Shown piece by piece: positions 1-9,459 of a DNA stretch of 64,000 nucleotides. The notes below the pieces were generated by a model that was not told the origin of the DNA, ran no database searches, and worked only from the letters and a program-made list of their open reading frames with translations. The stretch's first letter is position 1. Each line of letters begins with the position of its first letter. The stretch is from assembly GCF_963678635.1 (NCBI RefSeq), contig NC_087064.1:75356213-75420212 (forward strand), given 5' to 3'. Source of the stretch: Symsagittifera roscoffensis (Eukaryota > Xenacoelomorpha > Acoela > Convolutidae). A program made the translations under genes and the position numbers.

Positions 1-464
1 CCCGGTGGTCCTTAAAAGTTTTTGAAGTCACTTTTATGATAATTTTATGAATGGTTTTTCTCATAAAAACAACTATCAAGTACAAAGTTAATTTTTTTCT
101 ATTGTTGCAGTAATTGGATAGCAATACCAGTCCAGATTTCAATTGGAAATGTTTTTGAGCCAGATTAATTCGCTTCTTGCGCTACGCCATTCTAAAAAAT
201 GAAAACTTTGCTTAATGTCCTCAAATTGGCCACACCGACAAGCTTTAAACTGTCGTTAGAAAATAGTCGTTAGAAAATAGAGTTTTTAAGAAAATAGCCG
301 CAAGTGAAAAACTAGATAAAGCTAGCTCTTTCAGCTGTATAGTTTGGTTATTAAGTTTCAAAGTAAGTTCAAATCTATTGAGCTTTCAATTTAAATCAAG
401 CAGCTAAATCTACGACAATGATTGTAGTAAACTATCTATAATGATTTATACTAAAAAATTTTAC
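1..464. other. AT-rich sequence left of the assembly gap, no gene seen
   Basis: No open frame of useful length, splice-bounded exon or RNA gene could be recognised here. There is a short run of near-identical words (gtcgttagaaaatag twice around 255-285). Confidence 0.6.
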
Positions 465-664
465 NNNNNNNNNNNNNNNNNNNNNNNNNNNNNNNNNNNN
501 NNNNNNNNNNNNNNNNNNNNNNNNNNNNNNNNNNNNNNNNNNNNNNNNNNNNNNNNNNNNNNNNNNNNNNNNNNNNNNNNNNNNNNNNNNNNNNNNNNNN
601 NNNNNNNNNNNNNNNNNNNNNNNNNNNNNNNNNNNNNNNNNNNNNNNNNNNNNNNNNNNNNNNN
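465..664. other. assembly gap (200 N)
   Basis: Exactly 200 unknown bases, the conventional size for a gap of unknown length. The apparent reading frame that crosses it (441-686) is an artefact. The gap removes the body of the element whose right end follows directly. Confidence 0.98.
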
Positions 665-689
665 CTTAATACATCTTAATACATAGGAA

Positions 690-1000
690 ACCTACCATCG
701 TACTACATTAGGAATCCTATTCCCTATAGAGTTCCTAATACCCTAAAATGAATTTCTTATACATAGGGAAAACTATACATGGGAAATTCGGGCGCCGAAA
801 AAAAAAATTACCATCTGAAACTTACCATCTGAAACCTCGTATCTTAAAACATTGGGAAATCTATTCTCTATCTTAATACGTTGGGAAATCTATAGCCTAT
901 GTTAACACATAGTGTGACGGCCGAATAGTCTATAGCCTATGTTAATACATGGGGGTCGTCAATCCAACCCCCCCCCCCCCCCCCCGGCTGAACTGCTCCA
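690..1000 (+). repeat. right-hand terminal repeat of a second, mostly missing copy of the 17-kb element
   Basis: The sequence is rich in the words 'cttaatacat(t/a)gggaaacctattccctat' and 'taccatctgaaac', and it contains the same 'catgggaaattcgggcgccgaaaaaa' block as the ends of the element at 2884-20190. It lies in the same orientation as the right end (19860-20190) and inverted to the left end (2884-3400). It finishes in a poly-C run and 'ggctgaactgc', whose reverse complement also forms the left tip near 2884. I infer that an upstream element copy ends here and that its body is in the gap or beyond the window. Confidence 0.75.
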
Positions 1001-2883
1001 ACATATACTTATGGACAGTTATCGGAAGTTGGAAAAAATCAACTGTTCTAACAAACAACTGACAGTAAGCCTTTACAACCTAACAAATGCAGAAGCCCCC
1101 TAGATTACGTTACGTTCTGAAAACGCAAAACGTTTGAATGTATCTCGTGCGCCAAAAAATAGCATATACGCTCATAATTTTATTTTAGCAATAAAAAGGA
1201 CGTCATAAATATTCTTTTTGAGCAAACAAATCCGAGGGCATAATTCGATTTGAGAAAGCTGTGATTCTCATCTTTTGCTTAGAGCGTGTGCAAAAAAAGA
1301 TTAAATTCTGAGCAAATACAGCTAGGCATAATTCTGGAGGAATGAGTGTGCGATTCTTCGGTACCAAGACTGAAAAGATTCGTGATCATTGAACGTGCTT
1401 CGTGCGATGATCCACTGAACACCAGTCTGATGACGATATGGGAAACTGCACGAATTGACTGTGTTTCATCAACTGTTTGCTTTAACGGATGAAAAACAGA
1501 ACGAAAACCAAGCAAAGGAACTATCTTCTCATTATTGCGCGAAATATTGGAAAAATCAGCTCGGCGGATAAAACTGAAACGGAAAAGATGGCAGACTGCC
1601 ATTATGAGCTTGAAGTTAGCTTGATGACAAAGTTAGTGTTTGATTAGAGCAAGCGTACGAGTTTGTGACATCCTTAAGCGTAGAATTCTTTTCGGGAATG
1701 TTGTTAACGGAGCAAAAATTGAAGTTGGTGAGAACTTTCTGAAATTGCAATGTGTTTGAAGTAAAGTGGAGGATATGATAGGCCTGCTGCTTGAAAAAAT
1801 ATGTTGGAATCCAGATCGAAATCATACTGCAACAACATACACACCACAAACATGGCGGCAATAGAAGCGAGGACACAACAAGGGTTGATCGATCGTTTCT
1901 CTCAGTGCTTACGGTGAGCGCGTGGACGGAATGTTGTAAAGTTCGTATGACGGAAAGATCTAAGAACCAACTAGAGGAGATAATGGGAGAATTTTTTAAG
2001 AACTTGAGTGAACAAAACATAAATGATTCCCAGATACAGAACGCGGGTGAAATTGCCGACCGATGTCTCCGTGTTTTGGGTTGACCCCATCGGGTTATAA
2101 TAGAATTGAAACCATTGCTAGATGCTTCAGAAAACAGAACCTGAAGGACCAAAACGTTGACACAGTGAAAGTACCCTTGTTACTGCTTGGCAAAGACTTT
2201 GAGGGACCCGAAATGAGGAAATTTAGTCAGTGTTGCTGTGGATTAGGGATTTCCAGTGGCCTTCCCGACCAGTTCTCGGCCATATTCAAGTTGGTGGTTA
2301 GTACCATGTAAGCAGTGAGGCGGCTCGAAGCCCACACTTGCCCGAGCAACCCGGAAAAGCCGATACCGCTTCAAAAGCAATTGAGTAGCCTAGTTTTCGA
2401 TAGCAACCTGGATTTTTTCAAACATTTCTGTAGAACACTGGGGATTCCGAAAGCGATCGAAAGGATATAGGCGAGTAGAGAATGATGCATTGTTTTGCGG
2501 TTATAATGACCTGGATAATTGAAATTCCTGAAGTTCCGAAGATCCAATCAGTTTTAGGTAGATATGGGACTGAGCAGAACCGTGAGCAGACAGTAGGCGG
2601 GACCCTCTACCCTGTTGCAAGGAAAACATTTTTGAGTAAAACAATTACAACACAGTCCAGCATTTTATTGATATGCTGAAAGAAAAACACGAGTAGAGCG
2701 GAGAAATGGAGAAGAGCGGGGATGGAGTAGAAAAAGAAGCCATAAAATTATGGTGTAGGAGATTAATAGAAGTCATTAACGAAAGAAAAATAAGGCAGAG
2801 CTTGAAGGAGATGAAAACTTTTTTGTCTTTGTTTGCTAGAAACTGTTGAAACAAGCTAAAAAATCCCTGACAGTAGTATATGA
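1001..2883. other. 1.9-kb spacer between two element tips, with degraded coding-like sequence
   Basis: This stretch lies outside both element copies. It contains the exon-like start at 1852-1913. Downstream, open stretches on + (about 1940-2084 and 2120-2311, with a further piece to about 2470) have coding-like composition and lie in different frames separated by stops. I do not recognise a family. The minus-strand open frames over 1279-2152 look like shadows. It may be the remains of a host gene or of another element. Confidence 0.4.
1852..1913 (+). CDS. candidate first coding exon of an unrecognised gene
   Basis: ATGGCGGCAATAGAAGCG opens 20 codons in a good translation-start context (acaaacATGG). 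It is followed by a consensus splice donor (CTTACG|GTGAGC) two bases into the next codon, and reading on without splicing gives an immediate stop. The peptide (MAAIEARTQQGLIDRFSQCL) is not one I recognise. About 260 bases around it (1700-1960) recur at 3581-3840 inside the left arm of the mobile element. The next exon was not found. It could also be the 5' end of a gene carried by the element family. Confidence 0.4.
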
Positions 2884-3555
2884 CGGGGCAGTTCAGCCAA
2901 GGGTGGGGGGGGGGTGGTGGGTTGGGGTTGCTATATAATACATAGAGCATCCGGTCAGCACCCTATGTATTATCATAGGCTATAGGTTTACCGATGTATT
3001 AAGAAGGGAATAGGTTTCCCAATGTATTAAGGTAGCAGGTTTCAGATGGTAAGTTTTAGATGGTAAGTTTTTTTTGGCGCCCGAATTTCCCATGTATAGT
3101 GTATAGATTTCCTTATGTATTAATTCTTTGTAGATACTTAAGAACTCGTTAAGGTAGGTAATAGATTTCCTATTTACCAAGATAGGGAATAGGTTTCCTA
3201 ATTAAGATGGTAAGGTTTCAGATGGTAAGTTTCAGAAAAAAAACTCGGCGCCCAATCTTACCATGTTTTAAGATAGTGTATAGATTTCACTATGTATAAA
3301 GATTTAGTGTAGTGAATTAATAACTCATTAAGATAGGGAATAGGTTTCCCCAATGTATTAAAATAGAAAATGAAAGTTTTCAGTGTGATGTTAAGAAAAT
3401 GGTAAGAAGAACGGTTTTTTTTGTATTCTGTGTGCAAATGTCTAGTTTTTTCGCAAAAATCTCAGCACGCGTTAGGTAATTGGTGAGTATCATTTGTATA
3501 TTGTGTAAGGAAAGTTTTATGCTTTTTTTGGTTTAATGTATGTCAATGGTAATAT
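2884..3555 (-). repeat. left outer terminal inverted repeat
   Basis: This is the reverse complement of the right end near 19700-20190. Shared blocks include 'catccggtcagca', 'cataggctata', 'cccgaatttcccatgtata', tandem 'agatggtaagttt' words, 'ctcagcacgcg' and 'gtcaatggta'. Internally it is built of 25-30 bp sub-repeats on the theme 'agatagggaataggtttcc(c)aatgtatta'. The tip (about 2884) carries 'ggggcagttcagcc', matching in reverse complement the 'ggctgaactgctcc' at 986-1000. Confidence 0.75.
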
Positions 3556-3580
3556 TGCTACTTCGTATTAGCTGAATCGA

Positions 3581-3840
3581 TGTTGCTAACGGAGCAAAAA
3601 CTGAAGTTTGGTGAGAACTTTCTGAAATTGCAATGTGTTTGAAGTAAAGTGGAGGACATGATAGGCCTGCTGCTTGAAAAATATGATAGAATCCAGATCG
3701 AAAACATACTGCAACAACATATACACCACAAACATGGCGGCAATAGAAGCGAGGACACAACAAGGGTTGATCGATCCTTTCTCTCAGTGCCTACGGTGAG
3801 CGCGTGGACGGAATGCTGTAAAATTCGTATGCGGAAAGTC
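3581..3840 (+). pseudogene. duplicated host-like exon captured in the left arm
   Basis: The sequence is about 95% identical by eye to 1700-1960, including the start ATGGCGGCA (3734), the 20 following codons and the donor CTACG|GTGAGC (3795). Its left edge falls where the outer terminal repeat ends. Its right edge abuts the inverted zinc-finger arm within a few bases of 'tcagtgagaaaaaatcgg' (about 3839). The right arm has no such insert but has about 1.1 kb (18.54-19.70 kb) missing on the left. The simplest reading is gene-fragment capture or local duplication replacing part of the arm. Confidence 0.55.
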
Positions 3841-4777
3841 TCAGTGAGAAAAAATCGGTGCTAGTTAAAGCATTCAAAAGTAGGTGTAAAAATTGAGAAT
3901 ATATAGTTATTTTTTTTGTAGAGTTTTCAGAGCAAGTTAATTAAGAGCAGCTTGATTGTTGTTAATCTGAAAATCTTTGGAAGTAGAAATAAGCAAGTAG
4001 GTCTAGTTCCTAACTTCTGCAACATATAAATACTTCAAACAGAGCGCTTCTTAGAGAAACCGATTTGGAAAAGGAAATCAAGTAGCATACTATAGCAATA
4101 TATAAACAATTTGGCTAAATTTATTATGCAAAAAAACTATAGTTCTAAGTAACTTTCTAATTGAAAAAAAAACTGAAGCTAACCAGACCCAAATCTTTTC
4201 TAATTGAATTTTTTCAAGTTAAAGTTCATACAATTAAGAGATATTACAGCTGGTTCTGCTAAAGTATCAATTTGTTTAGAAGTTTTCAGCAAGCTCCCTA
4301 TTTTTTTCTATAAAATTCTTTTTAAATGAAACTTTTTTGTTTTTTTTTCTATCCAAAATATTGAAATGTAGATCTTTAAAGTTTCAATTGATGTTTCTGG
4401 TATCCTCTTCCAAAAGATGTCGGAGAATTTCAACAAATTCTCAATCACTCATTAGTGTCTGTGATTCACTTTAATACAAATTTATTACAACAAAAGCTCG
4501 CAACCAATGGAGTTTTTACTGTAGATTAAACATTTTCGGATCGATTTCCATTAAGAACTTCACGACAATAAGAACTCGACTGTTGCTGATTTTATTATTA
4601 ACCAGACCTTTTGAATTAAACAAGAAATGACAGATCAAGTAAAGTGATGAAAAAACTGTATAACTTTTCTATAGTTTTTTTTTCTTCAAATTTTTTGTAT
4701 AGACTTTTCAGATTCAGTAAAAATTATTTTTCAAAGTATTTTCTCCTATATTTTTAATGAAAATATATTATTTTTAC

Positions 4778-5011
4778 CTTCTCTTGGAGTGTCCTTGGAA
4801 GCTGCTGAGCACATAACTTATTATTATGTTGACAAGAATGATGCTTCTTCTTGATATGATTAGTAAGTTCCTCGTTGCTTTAAGTATGAAAGTTACAATT
4901 GGAACACTTTAAAACGTCACAGTGCTTTCGATGTCTTGACCGTCCTTTAAGTGTGTATTCTCTTCCGTATTCAAGACATGCAACTCTTTCGTTTCAGTTC
5001 AGTGACGGCAT
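4778..5011 (-). pseudogene. C2H2 zinc-finger gene, first exon, left-arm copy
   Basis: Read on the minus strand, an ATG at 5011-5009 opens MPSLN followed by a TGA, then 72 more codons in the same frame to a donor (GAGAAG|GTAAAA at 4778/4777). The frame holds one finger-like unit whose second cysteine is changed to Tyr (C-x2-Y). A second, canonical finger follows: C-x2-C-x12-H-x4-H (KCSNCNF...NHIKKKH), with one further in-frame TAA inside it. The right-arm copies lack 15 bases here and so lose the last histidine. CCAAT boxes lie upstream (5040-5135). The family role is presumably nucleic-acid binding; the parent protein is unknown. The internal stops mark it as dead unless they are spliced or read through. 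Confidence 0.6.
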
Positions 5012-5039
5012 CTCAATAAGTAGAGAAAGAAAAGGGAGT

Positions 5040-5135
5040 TTTCAAAAGTTTTGCTATCAACCAATCAGAATCGAGCATAAATTATTAGGAAATTTTTATC
5101 TTTTCTGATATCAACCAATCAGAATCCAGCATTTT
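5040..5135 (-). promoter_or_regulatory. CCAAT-box pair upstream of the left zinc-finger exon
   Basis: Two copies of 'atcaaccaatcagaatc(g/c)agc' lie 53 bases apart. They are the reverse complement of the 'gctcgattctgattggttgat' iterons in the right arm. They stand just upstream of the minus-strand zinc-finger start and could serve leftward or divergent transcription. CCAAT is the known NF-Y site; use here is inferred. Confidence 0.45.
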
Positions 5136-5195
5136 TTAAAAGTGAACTGTTTATCAACTTTTAGTCTTTATTTGAAAAATGTCGGTCAAAAATAA

Positions 5196-5582
5196 CTGAA
5201 CTTCCTCGAGTTACTTTACAAGAAAAAAGAAAAAATTCCAATTGACTCTCTTATTGATGAAATAGATATTGACTCTTACTTTTTTCTTAATTTTTTGGAC
5301 GTTTTTATTGTACAAAATAGAGTAATCCGACTAAGTAAAAGTCTCTTTAGAAAAACTTATTCTATCAAAGAGTTCACTTTTGATCCATATTTTGCGTATC
5401 AAAGCTATAAACTTACGGCTGAATTGCACATCACACGAAAAGAAAATTTGTTTATTCTCGAAAATTTGAAATTGATCAGAAAGTCGTACAATAATATATC
5501 AAAGACTCTTTTTATTCGTTACCCGATACCCAAATTTGTAAAAAAAATCCCCAGAAATTTCTTTATTACTTTATTTCTTTAA
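5196..5582 (+). pseudogene. reading frame of unknown function, perhaps a DNA polymerase remnant
   Basis: 128 codons are open from just after a TAA (5193) to the stop at 5580-5582, with no in-frame ATG, so it is an exon or a decayed 5' end. The product is rich in Leu, Ile, Lys and Phe. The stretch near 5256-5490 (IDEIDIDSYFFLNFLDVFI, then FTFDPYFAYQSYKL, ending in IRKSYNN) weakly recalls the exonuclease-to-palm junction of protein-primed family-B polymerases, where 'IRxSYTGG' is usual. The two glycines are absent and no polymerase motif follows, so this is a guess from pattern alone. It is the first frame of the central + strand run. Confidence 0.25.
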
Positions 5583-5617
5583 GGATATTCAAAGTTCAAA
5601 ATCCTGCTTGATCCGTT

Positions 5618-5860
5618 TTGGAATCAGATTTCCAGAGGTTTGCTTTGAAAAATTCATCAACTTTGAGTTTTCCTCCCAAATTTACATCAAAACCAAAGAC
5701 CTTGACTAATCAATCAAAAATTAACAATTTCTCACTGATTACATACAAAAAATCAATTAACTTAATGAAAAAAATTTTGGAAATGCTACTTGTTCTAATT
5801 TTCTTTCTTTGGTTATTTATATCGGCAATACTTCTTGTTTTTACAGCAAAAAACTTTTGA
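5618..5860 (+). CDS. small membrane-anchored protein candidate
   Basis: An 80-codon open frame beginning at TTG, with its first ATG at 5765. The last 31 codons (MKKILEM then LLVLIFFLWLFISAILLVF and a short TAKNF tail) form one convincing transmembrane segment. The preceding part is polar and Ser/Thr/Lys-rich. It may be a 31-residue micro-protein or the 3' exon of a longer single-pass protein. It lies 35 bases after the previous frame. No family is recognised, and low-complexity AT-rich DNA can give such a frame by chance. Confidence 0.3.
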   Translation: MESDFQRFALKNSSTLSFPPKFTSKPKTLTNQSKINNFSLITYKKSINLMKKILEMLLVLIFFLWLFISAILLVFTAKNF

Positions 5861-5933
5861 TCATTTATTTTTGCGATTGCTTTTGTGTGTATTTTTACTT
5901 ATTTGGAAGATTTAAGTCCTTAAAAGGGTCTTC

Positions 5934-6110
5934 TGATTGGATACGACAACAAGAACAACAATGAACATTTTTGTGATTGGAAACGACAATACCTAAAACG
6001 GAGCTTCGTTTCCGATTGGACACGTCTCTTATCAAAGAATCCCATAAAAGGAAGCTGAAATCTGATTGGACAAGACTACAATCAAAATAAGGAATATCAA
6101 TTCTGATTGA
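5934..6110 (+). promoter_or_regulatory. CCAAT-box array upstream of the 6308 gene
   Basis: Five ATTGG (reverse CCAAT) boxes in about 160 bases: 'tctgattggatacgacaac', 'gtgattggaaacgac', 'ccgattggacacg', 'tctgattggacaag' and the variant 'tctgattgatt'. Four are followed by a similar (A/G)ACA(A/G)GAC-like word, giving a 40-50 base repeat. The array is 200-370 bases before the 6308 start codon. The same box type recurs in both arms, so it looks like the shared promoter style of the element. Confidence 0.45.
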
Positions 6111-6307
6111 TTAAACCCACACATTTGAGTTGAAGGTACCCCTCACTTCTAAGTGAAAGTCATTTTATTTTCAACTAAACTACCGTCAAATACCTCCTTC
6201 TTCTCTCAGCTCTGAATACCTTAATTTCAACTTACCTTCCGTCTGTTCCCCCCTCAGAGCTCTAAAACTTTCTTGTTTTTACTCTTTTGCTCAACTTATT
6301 GCTCAAA

Positions 6308-6745
6308 ATGATCTTCTCAGTGCAAAACAGCAACCTTAAGTACTCTGTAGAATTTTCGCCTGATATAGTACAAATTCAATTGCGAGAAACAGTCTCTGGA
6401 GTTTTTCTGGCACGAATGGACATCCCCATCCAAGTCTGGCATATGGTGAAAGTGATGCGAAGGGACTTCAGCGAACATCATTTGATGCAAGTACCCATGA
6501 AAGAGAACCAACTTGGAGAAATGCAAATGACGGAGAAAGTGGCTGAGCACGTGGGAATGATATACCCCGACACTCGTGAATCTCGATATGTGGCTCAACC
6601 AGTCGAAGATTTCTTCTTTCATTGGGAGGAAGCAGGATCAGCCAAAAATCCCATCACAATAGATGAAGATGAGGGCTTCTTGGAAACAATGACATCCAGC
6701 TCTATAACAACCACTACAACCTCGTCCTCCTCTGCGTTCTGTTGA
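6308..6745 (+). CDS. intact 145-residue protein, PC4-like, with a SUMO-interaction-like tail
   Basis: ATG at 6308 (ctcaaaATGATC) to TGA at 6743-6745; the frame is open slightly further upstream, but this is the first ATG. Codon use is less AT-biased than that of its neighbours. Residues about 8-55 (KYSVEFSPDIVQIQLRE, then IPIQVWHMVKVM) follow the strand-strand-helix pattern of PC4/p15, where a basic beta sheet binds single-stranded DNA and an 'xxW' helix closes the domain. Near residues 99-107 is VEDFFFHWEEA, and the FFFHW core is shared with the decayed frame at 10420-10434. The tail has PITIDEDEG, like a SUMO-interacting motif, then a Ser/Thr run. CCAAT boxes stand upstream. It is the best-preserved gene of the element. 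PC4 likeness is an inference without a search. Confidence 0.55.
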   Translation: MIFSVQNSNLKYSVEFSPDIVQIQLRETVSGVFLARMDIPIQVWHMVKVMRRDFSEHHLMQVPMKENQLGEMQMTEKVAEHVGMIYPDTRESRYVAQPVEDFFFHWEEAGSAKNPITIDEDEGFLETMTSSSITTTTTSSSSAFC

Positions 6746-7034
6746 GAAACTCCAGAACTCTCGACAGCTCTTTGATTGAATGTTTTTTGTAAATAATTGT
6801 TGTTTGGAATTAACTTCGTTCTTTGTTATCGATTAATTTCTTCAATTTCATTTTAATTACGAGAATAGATGAGAAGTTCAGGGTAAATCATTGAAAAACT
6901 ACTAGAACTTATTTTAGTGCACCGAACTCGCACACATGTTAAGAAACTTGATTAATTTTTCCACACATATTATAGAAAAAAAATAATAGAAAAACTGTAC
7001 ACAAGTGAAAAACACCTGATGGTTTCTACAATTT

Positions 7035-7185
7035 GACAAAAAAAAACACTTTTCCCGTTTGTAGAAAAAATTGAAAGACTTTTAGCATTTTGTACGAAAC
7101 AACTGAAACGCTTTTTGCACTTTGTCAAAAAAATTGAACACTTTTCGCATCTTGTCAAAAAAATTGAAACGCTATTCGCAGTTGT
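7035..7185 (+). repeat. short tandem repeat, about 37 bp x 4
   Basis: Four imperfect copies of '(c)acttttcgcatcttgtcaaaaaaattgaaacgct' lie between the 6308 and 7429 genes. The minus-strand open frame over 6970-7158 is only a by-product of this periodicity. Confidence 0.6.
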
Positions 7186-7428
7186 AATTAAAAAGAATAA
7201 TTTTCAAGGAAATTCTTTCTTTTGAAAAAACCTTCAAAAATTAGTTTCAGGACAACAAAAAAATTCAAATTCTACAAAACCTTTTGAAAACATTTAAAGT
7301 CAACCAAGTATTGCAAAATCTTTGAATAAATTCAGTTTTTTTTTGAAAAATTCAGCAAAATCTACAGCTGAAAAAATTTTATTTCATTTAATTTGAAAAT
7401 CTCCTACAGTTCAGCTTATTCTATCAGC

Positions 7429-8052
7429 ATGAGAAGAATTTGTAAAAGAAACGGAAATCGATCTCAAACTTTGAAGCCAATCATAAAAGAACGGGCGAGT
7501 TACTGCATCCAGTTTGAAATTGGTACAGAAACTGTCAAGATTCTTAAATTTAATAAATTTTGCCAGGCTAGTGCGCAAATTATCATAGATCTTTCAGAAT
7601 GGAGAGAACTCGAGAGTAAAAGTATTAGAGAATTTAGAAAAGAGTTGGCAATGTCTAATTCAACTTCGAGAAAAAAGTATGGGTTTTCATATGACTCAAA
7701 ATTAAAAAATTTTGATGAATTTGTGGATCTGGGATACGGAAATAGTTTTTATTTGCTTACAAGTGAACATTTAACACAAAGGATTATTTTTGAAAAATGG
7801 TTGGAATTTGACATCTTCTACAGAAATTTGAAGAAATGTTTTAGTCCCTTAAGAATTCACCTTCATGATTGGCAAAAATTGAAACAATTCGTGATACAAG
7901 GTACAAGAAAGAAAAAAAGAAAGTTCAACAGGATAACTCAATTGTTTAGAAGAAAACATGGTGTGGAACAGGAAGATGAAAGTGACAACAAACTCGAAAA
8001 TCAACTCAATTTTTGTCTTTTTAAAAATTTTTTCAAGTTTCCCATTTGTTGA
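7429..8052 (+). CDS. 207-residue protein, probable two-domain PC4-like paralogue
   Basis: First ATG at 7429 (tatcagcATGAGAAG); TGA at 8050-8052. The frame is open 12 codons further upstream, but only with a TTG start. Two similar blocks are visible. Residues about 22-65 contain YCIQFEIGTETVKILKF, then IIIDLSEWRELESKSI. Residues about 92-150 contain FSYDSKLKNF, then PLRIHLHDWQKLKQFV. Each block has extended strands followed by a 'hydrophobic-x-W-x-x-L' helix, as in PC4 (GISLxxEQWxxL). A basic stretch (TRKKKRKFNRI) and an acidic one (VEQEDESDNK) follow. The start (IIKERASYCIQFEI) resembles that of the 9994 frame, so the two look like paralogues. No internal stop. Function is inferred by shape only. 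Confidence 0.5.
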   Translation: MRRICKRNGNRSQTLKPIIKERASYCIQFEIGTETVKILKFNKFCQASAQIIIDLSEWRELESKSIREFRKELAMSNSTSRKKYGFSYDSKLKNFDEFVDLGYGNSFYLLTSEHLTQRIIFEKWLEFDIFYRNLKKCFSPLRIHLHDWQKLKQFVIQGTRKKKRKFNRITQLFRRKHGVEQEDESDNKLENQLNFCLFKNFFKFPIC

Positions 8053-8059
8053 TAAAATG

Positions 8060-9020
8060 GTTTTCTTTTTCATCTGAATCAAATGTTTTTGAACCAAAGC
8101 TTAGTTTTTAAAGTTTTATCAGGGCAAACTATTAAGAAAACATTGTAAGACAGTAAATTATTTTCTCACAAAGCTTACATAATCACTATTCACAGAACCA
8201 TGACAATCAATAAAACAATCAATAGTATTCAACAGATCAGTCTAATATTTTGAAGTTTGAACTTTTCGAATTCTGTCCAGAAACGCTGAACAATGAGTTT
8301 GTGTGGAAACAGGTTTCTGATTAGAACTTAGATAATGTTTCTTGTATTTTTACCAAATTAGTCGTTTCTTTGCAATACTAGGCATCTTTTCGGCTCTTTT
8401 GCATCGTAACTTATGTTGAACTGCTCGATTGAATACTTCTCCGCTTGATGTAACAGTACTTGAATGGAATCTGTGTTTGAACAAACTGTAAATTTATTTA
8501 TCTAATCTCTGCAAAACTTGGTAAAAAGAAGTTCCAATAAAAACCAAATAGAAATTCCATAAAGAATTGTGGTAGACACACAATAATTTTGGGTTACTAT
8601 GTATTTTTCGTAAAACTTGTTGGAAACAGAAATACATAGCGATTTTTTACTATAATCTAAATAAAAGATGGGAAGAGCTTGACACATAGCAGCTGCCATT
8701 GGGAAGAAAGATTTTTTCGGAAAATTGTAGAATAATTTAGGAGAAGTAGTGCTTACACACTTTCCATATAGTTAAAACTCATAAAAAACCTTCCATATTT
8801 GATACTACTTCCTTATATAGAAATCGCGTTGACTCATATTGGTCACTTCCATTTTCAATTAACCTCAAAATCATTTTTCATCTTTCTCCTCATCTGATCA
8901 GTTTACTCTTCAAAATTGTACTCACAAAAAGACAGTCCCAATAATATTGAAATCTCAAAAAGTCAAACAAGAATTGGGAGATTTGTTTTGTTCCCAAAAT
9001 CCTTCAAGGAAAATTTATTT
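8060..9020 (+). promoter_or_regulatory. intergenic stretch with a TATA-like box before the 9025 frame
   Basis: No gene seen over about 1 kb. A good TATA-type word (CTTATATAGAAA, 8812-8823) is followed by 'catattggtcac' (a CCAAT box, reverse) near 8837. These lie about 200 bases before the next reading frame and could form its promoter. The minus-strand open frame at 8502-8699 has no recognisable content. Confidence 0.3.
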
Positions 9021-9024
9021 TTAA

Positions 9025-9459
9025 CCGTGCTTTCAACTATTAAAAAGTAACGATTTGGGACAATTTGAAAAGTCCCAACAAGTTTTTCTTATTGAAGAAG
9101 AAGGAGAATCAATATCGGCAATCTGGAATACCGTTATTCACATTGCTGAAAACCTTGGACTCGTACCTATAAATAAAGCCAAATCTGGCCAAGAATCAAC
9201 ATTGGATCAGGAGCTCGACATCTGTAATAGAGTATATGAAATAGCAACATACAGCATGAAGAGAGTGATTGTCACAATCAAGAAGTACAGTGTGACCAAA
9301 CCACCCTATATTCAGATTCGACTCTTCACTGCAAAAGAGAATGAAGCAATGAAACAAGTTACCTATGTCAACTATGCTTTGAACGAAAACAAACAACTGT
9401 CCAAAAATTTGGGAGACTTCATGTTTGTTGATAATTGTAGCCTCGCTAAGGCTTTGTGA
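9025..9459 (+). CDS. PC4-like reading frame, start not identified
   Basis: 144 codons open from a TAA (9022) to the TGA at 9457-9459. The first ATG is internal (9258), so the true start is an upstream exon, a non-ATG codon or lost. The C-terminal half has MKRVIVTIKKYS, then PPYIQIRLFTAKENEAMKQV, then LNENKQLSKNL. This matches the PC4 core order: K-R-[hydrophobic strand], 'VDIREYYxKDGE'-like strand and turn, closing helix; the usual Trp of the helix is absent. The N-terminal part is acidic (EEEGES) with a helix. No internal stop. Of the four frames, this one and 9994-10563 look most like PC4 to me. Confidence 0.5.
   Translation, partial: PCFQLLKSNDLGQFEKSQQVFLIEEEGESISAIWNTVIHIAENLGLVPINKAKSGQESTLDQELDICNRVYEIATYSMKRVIVTIKKYSVTKPPYIQIRLFTAKENEAMKQVTYVNYALNENKQLSKNLGDFMFVDNCSLAKAL

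Larger units (their letters stand above)
3841..5150 (-). repeat. left inner arm, inverted relative to 10795-12905
   Basis: Its reverse complement matches the right-arm unit over the zinc-finger exon, the following intron, the second exon and the acceptor of the third exon. Several internal deletions make it about 1.3 kb against 2.1 kb. It is the most diverged copy, and it alone keeps the 15-base stretch that restores the second zinc-finger histidine pair. Confidence 0.7.

Noticed and set aside
441-686. 81-codon frame across the N stretch
   Set aside because: It exists only because unknown bases cannot contain stops.
1616-2152. 178-codon minus-strand frame
   Set aside because: No motif, low-complexity composition, and the opposite strand carries the better start and donor (1852-1913).
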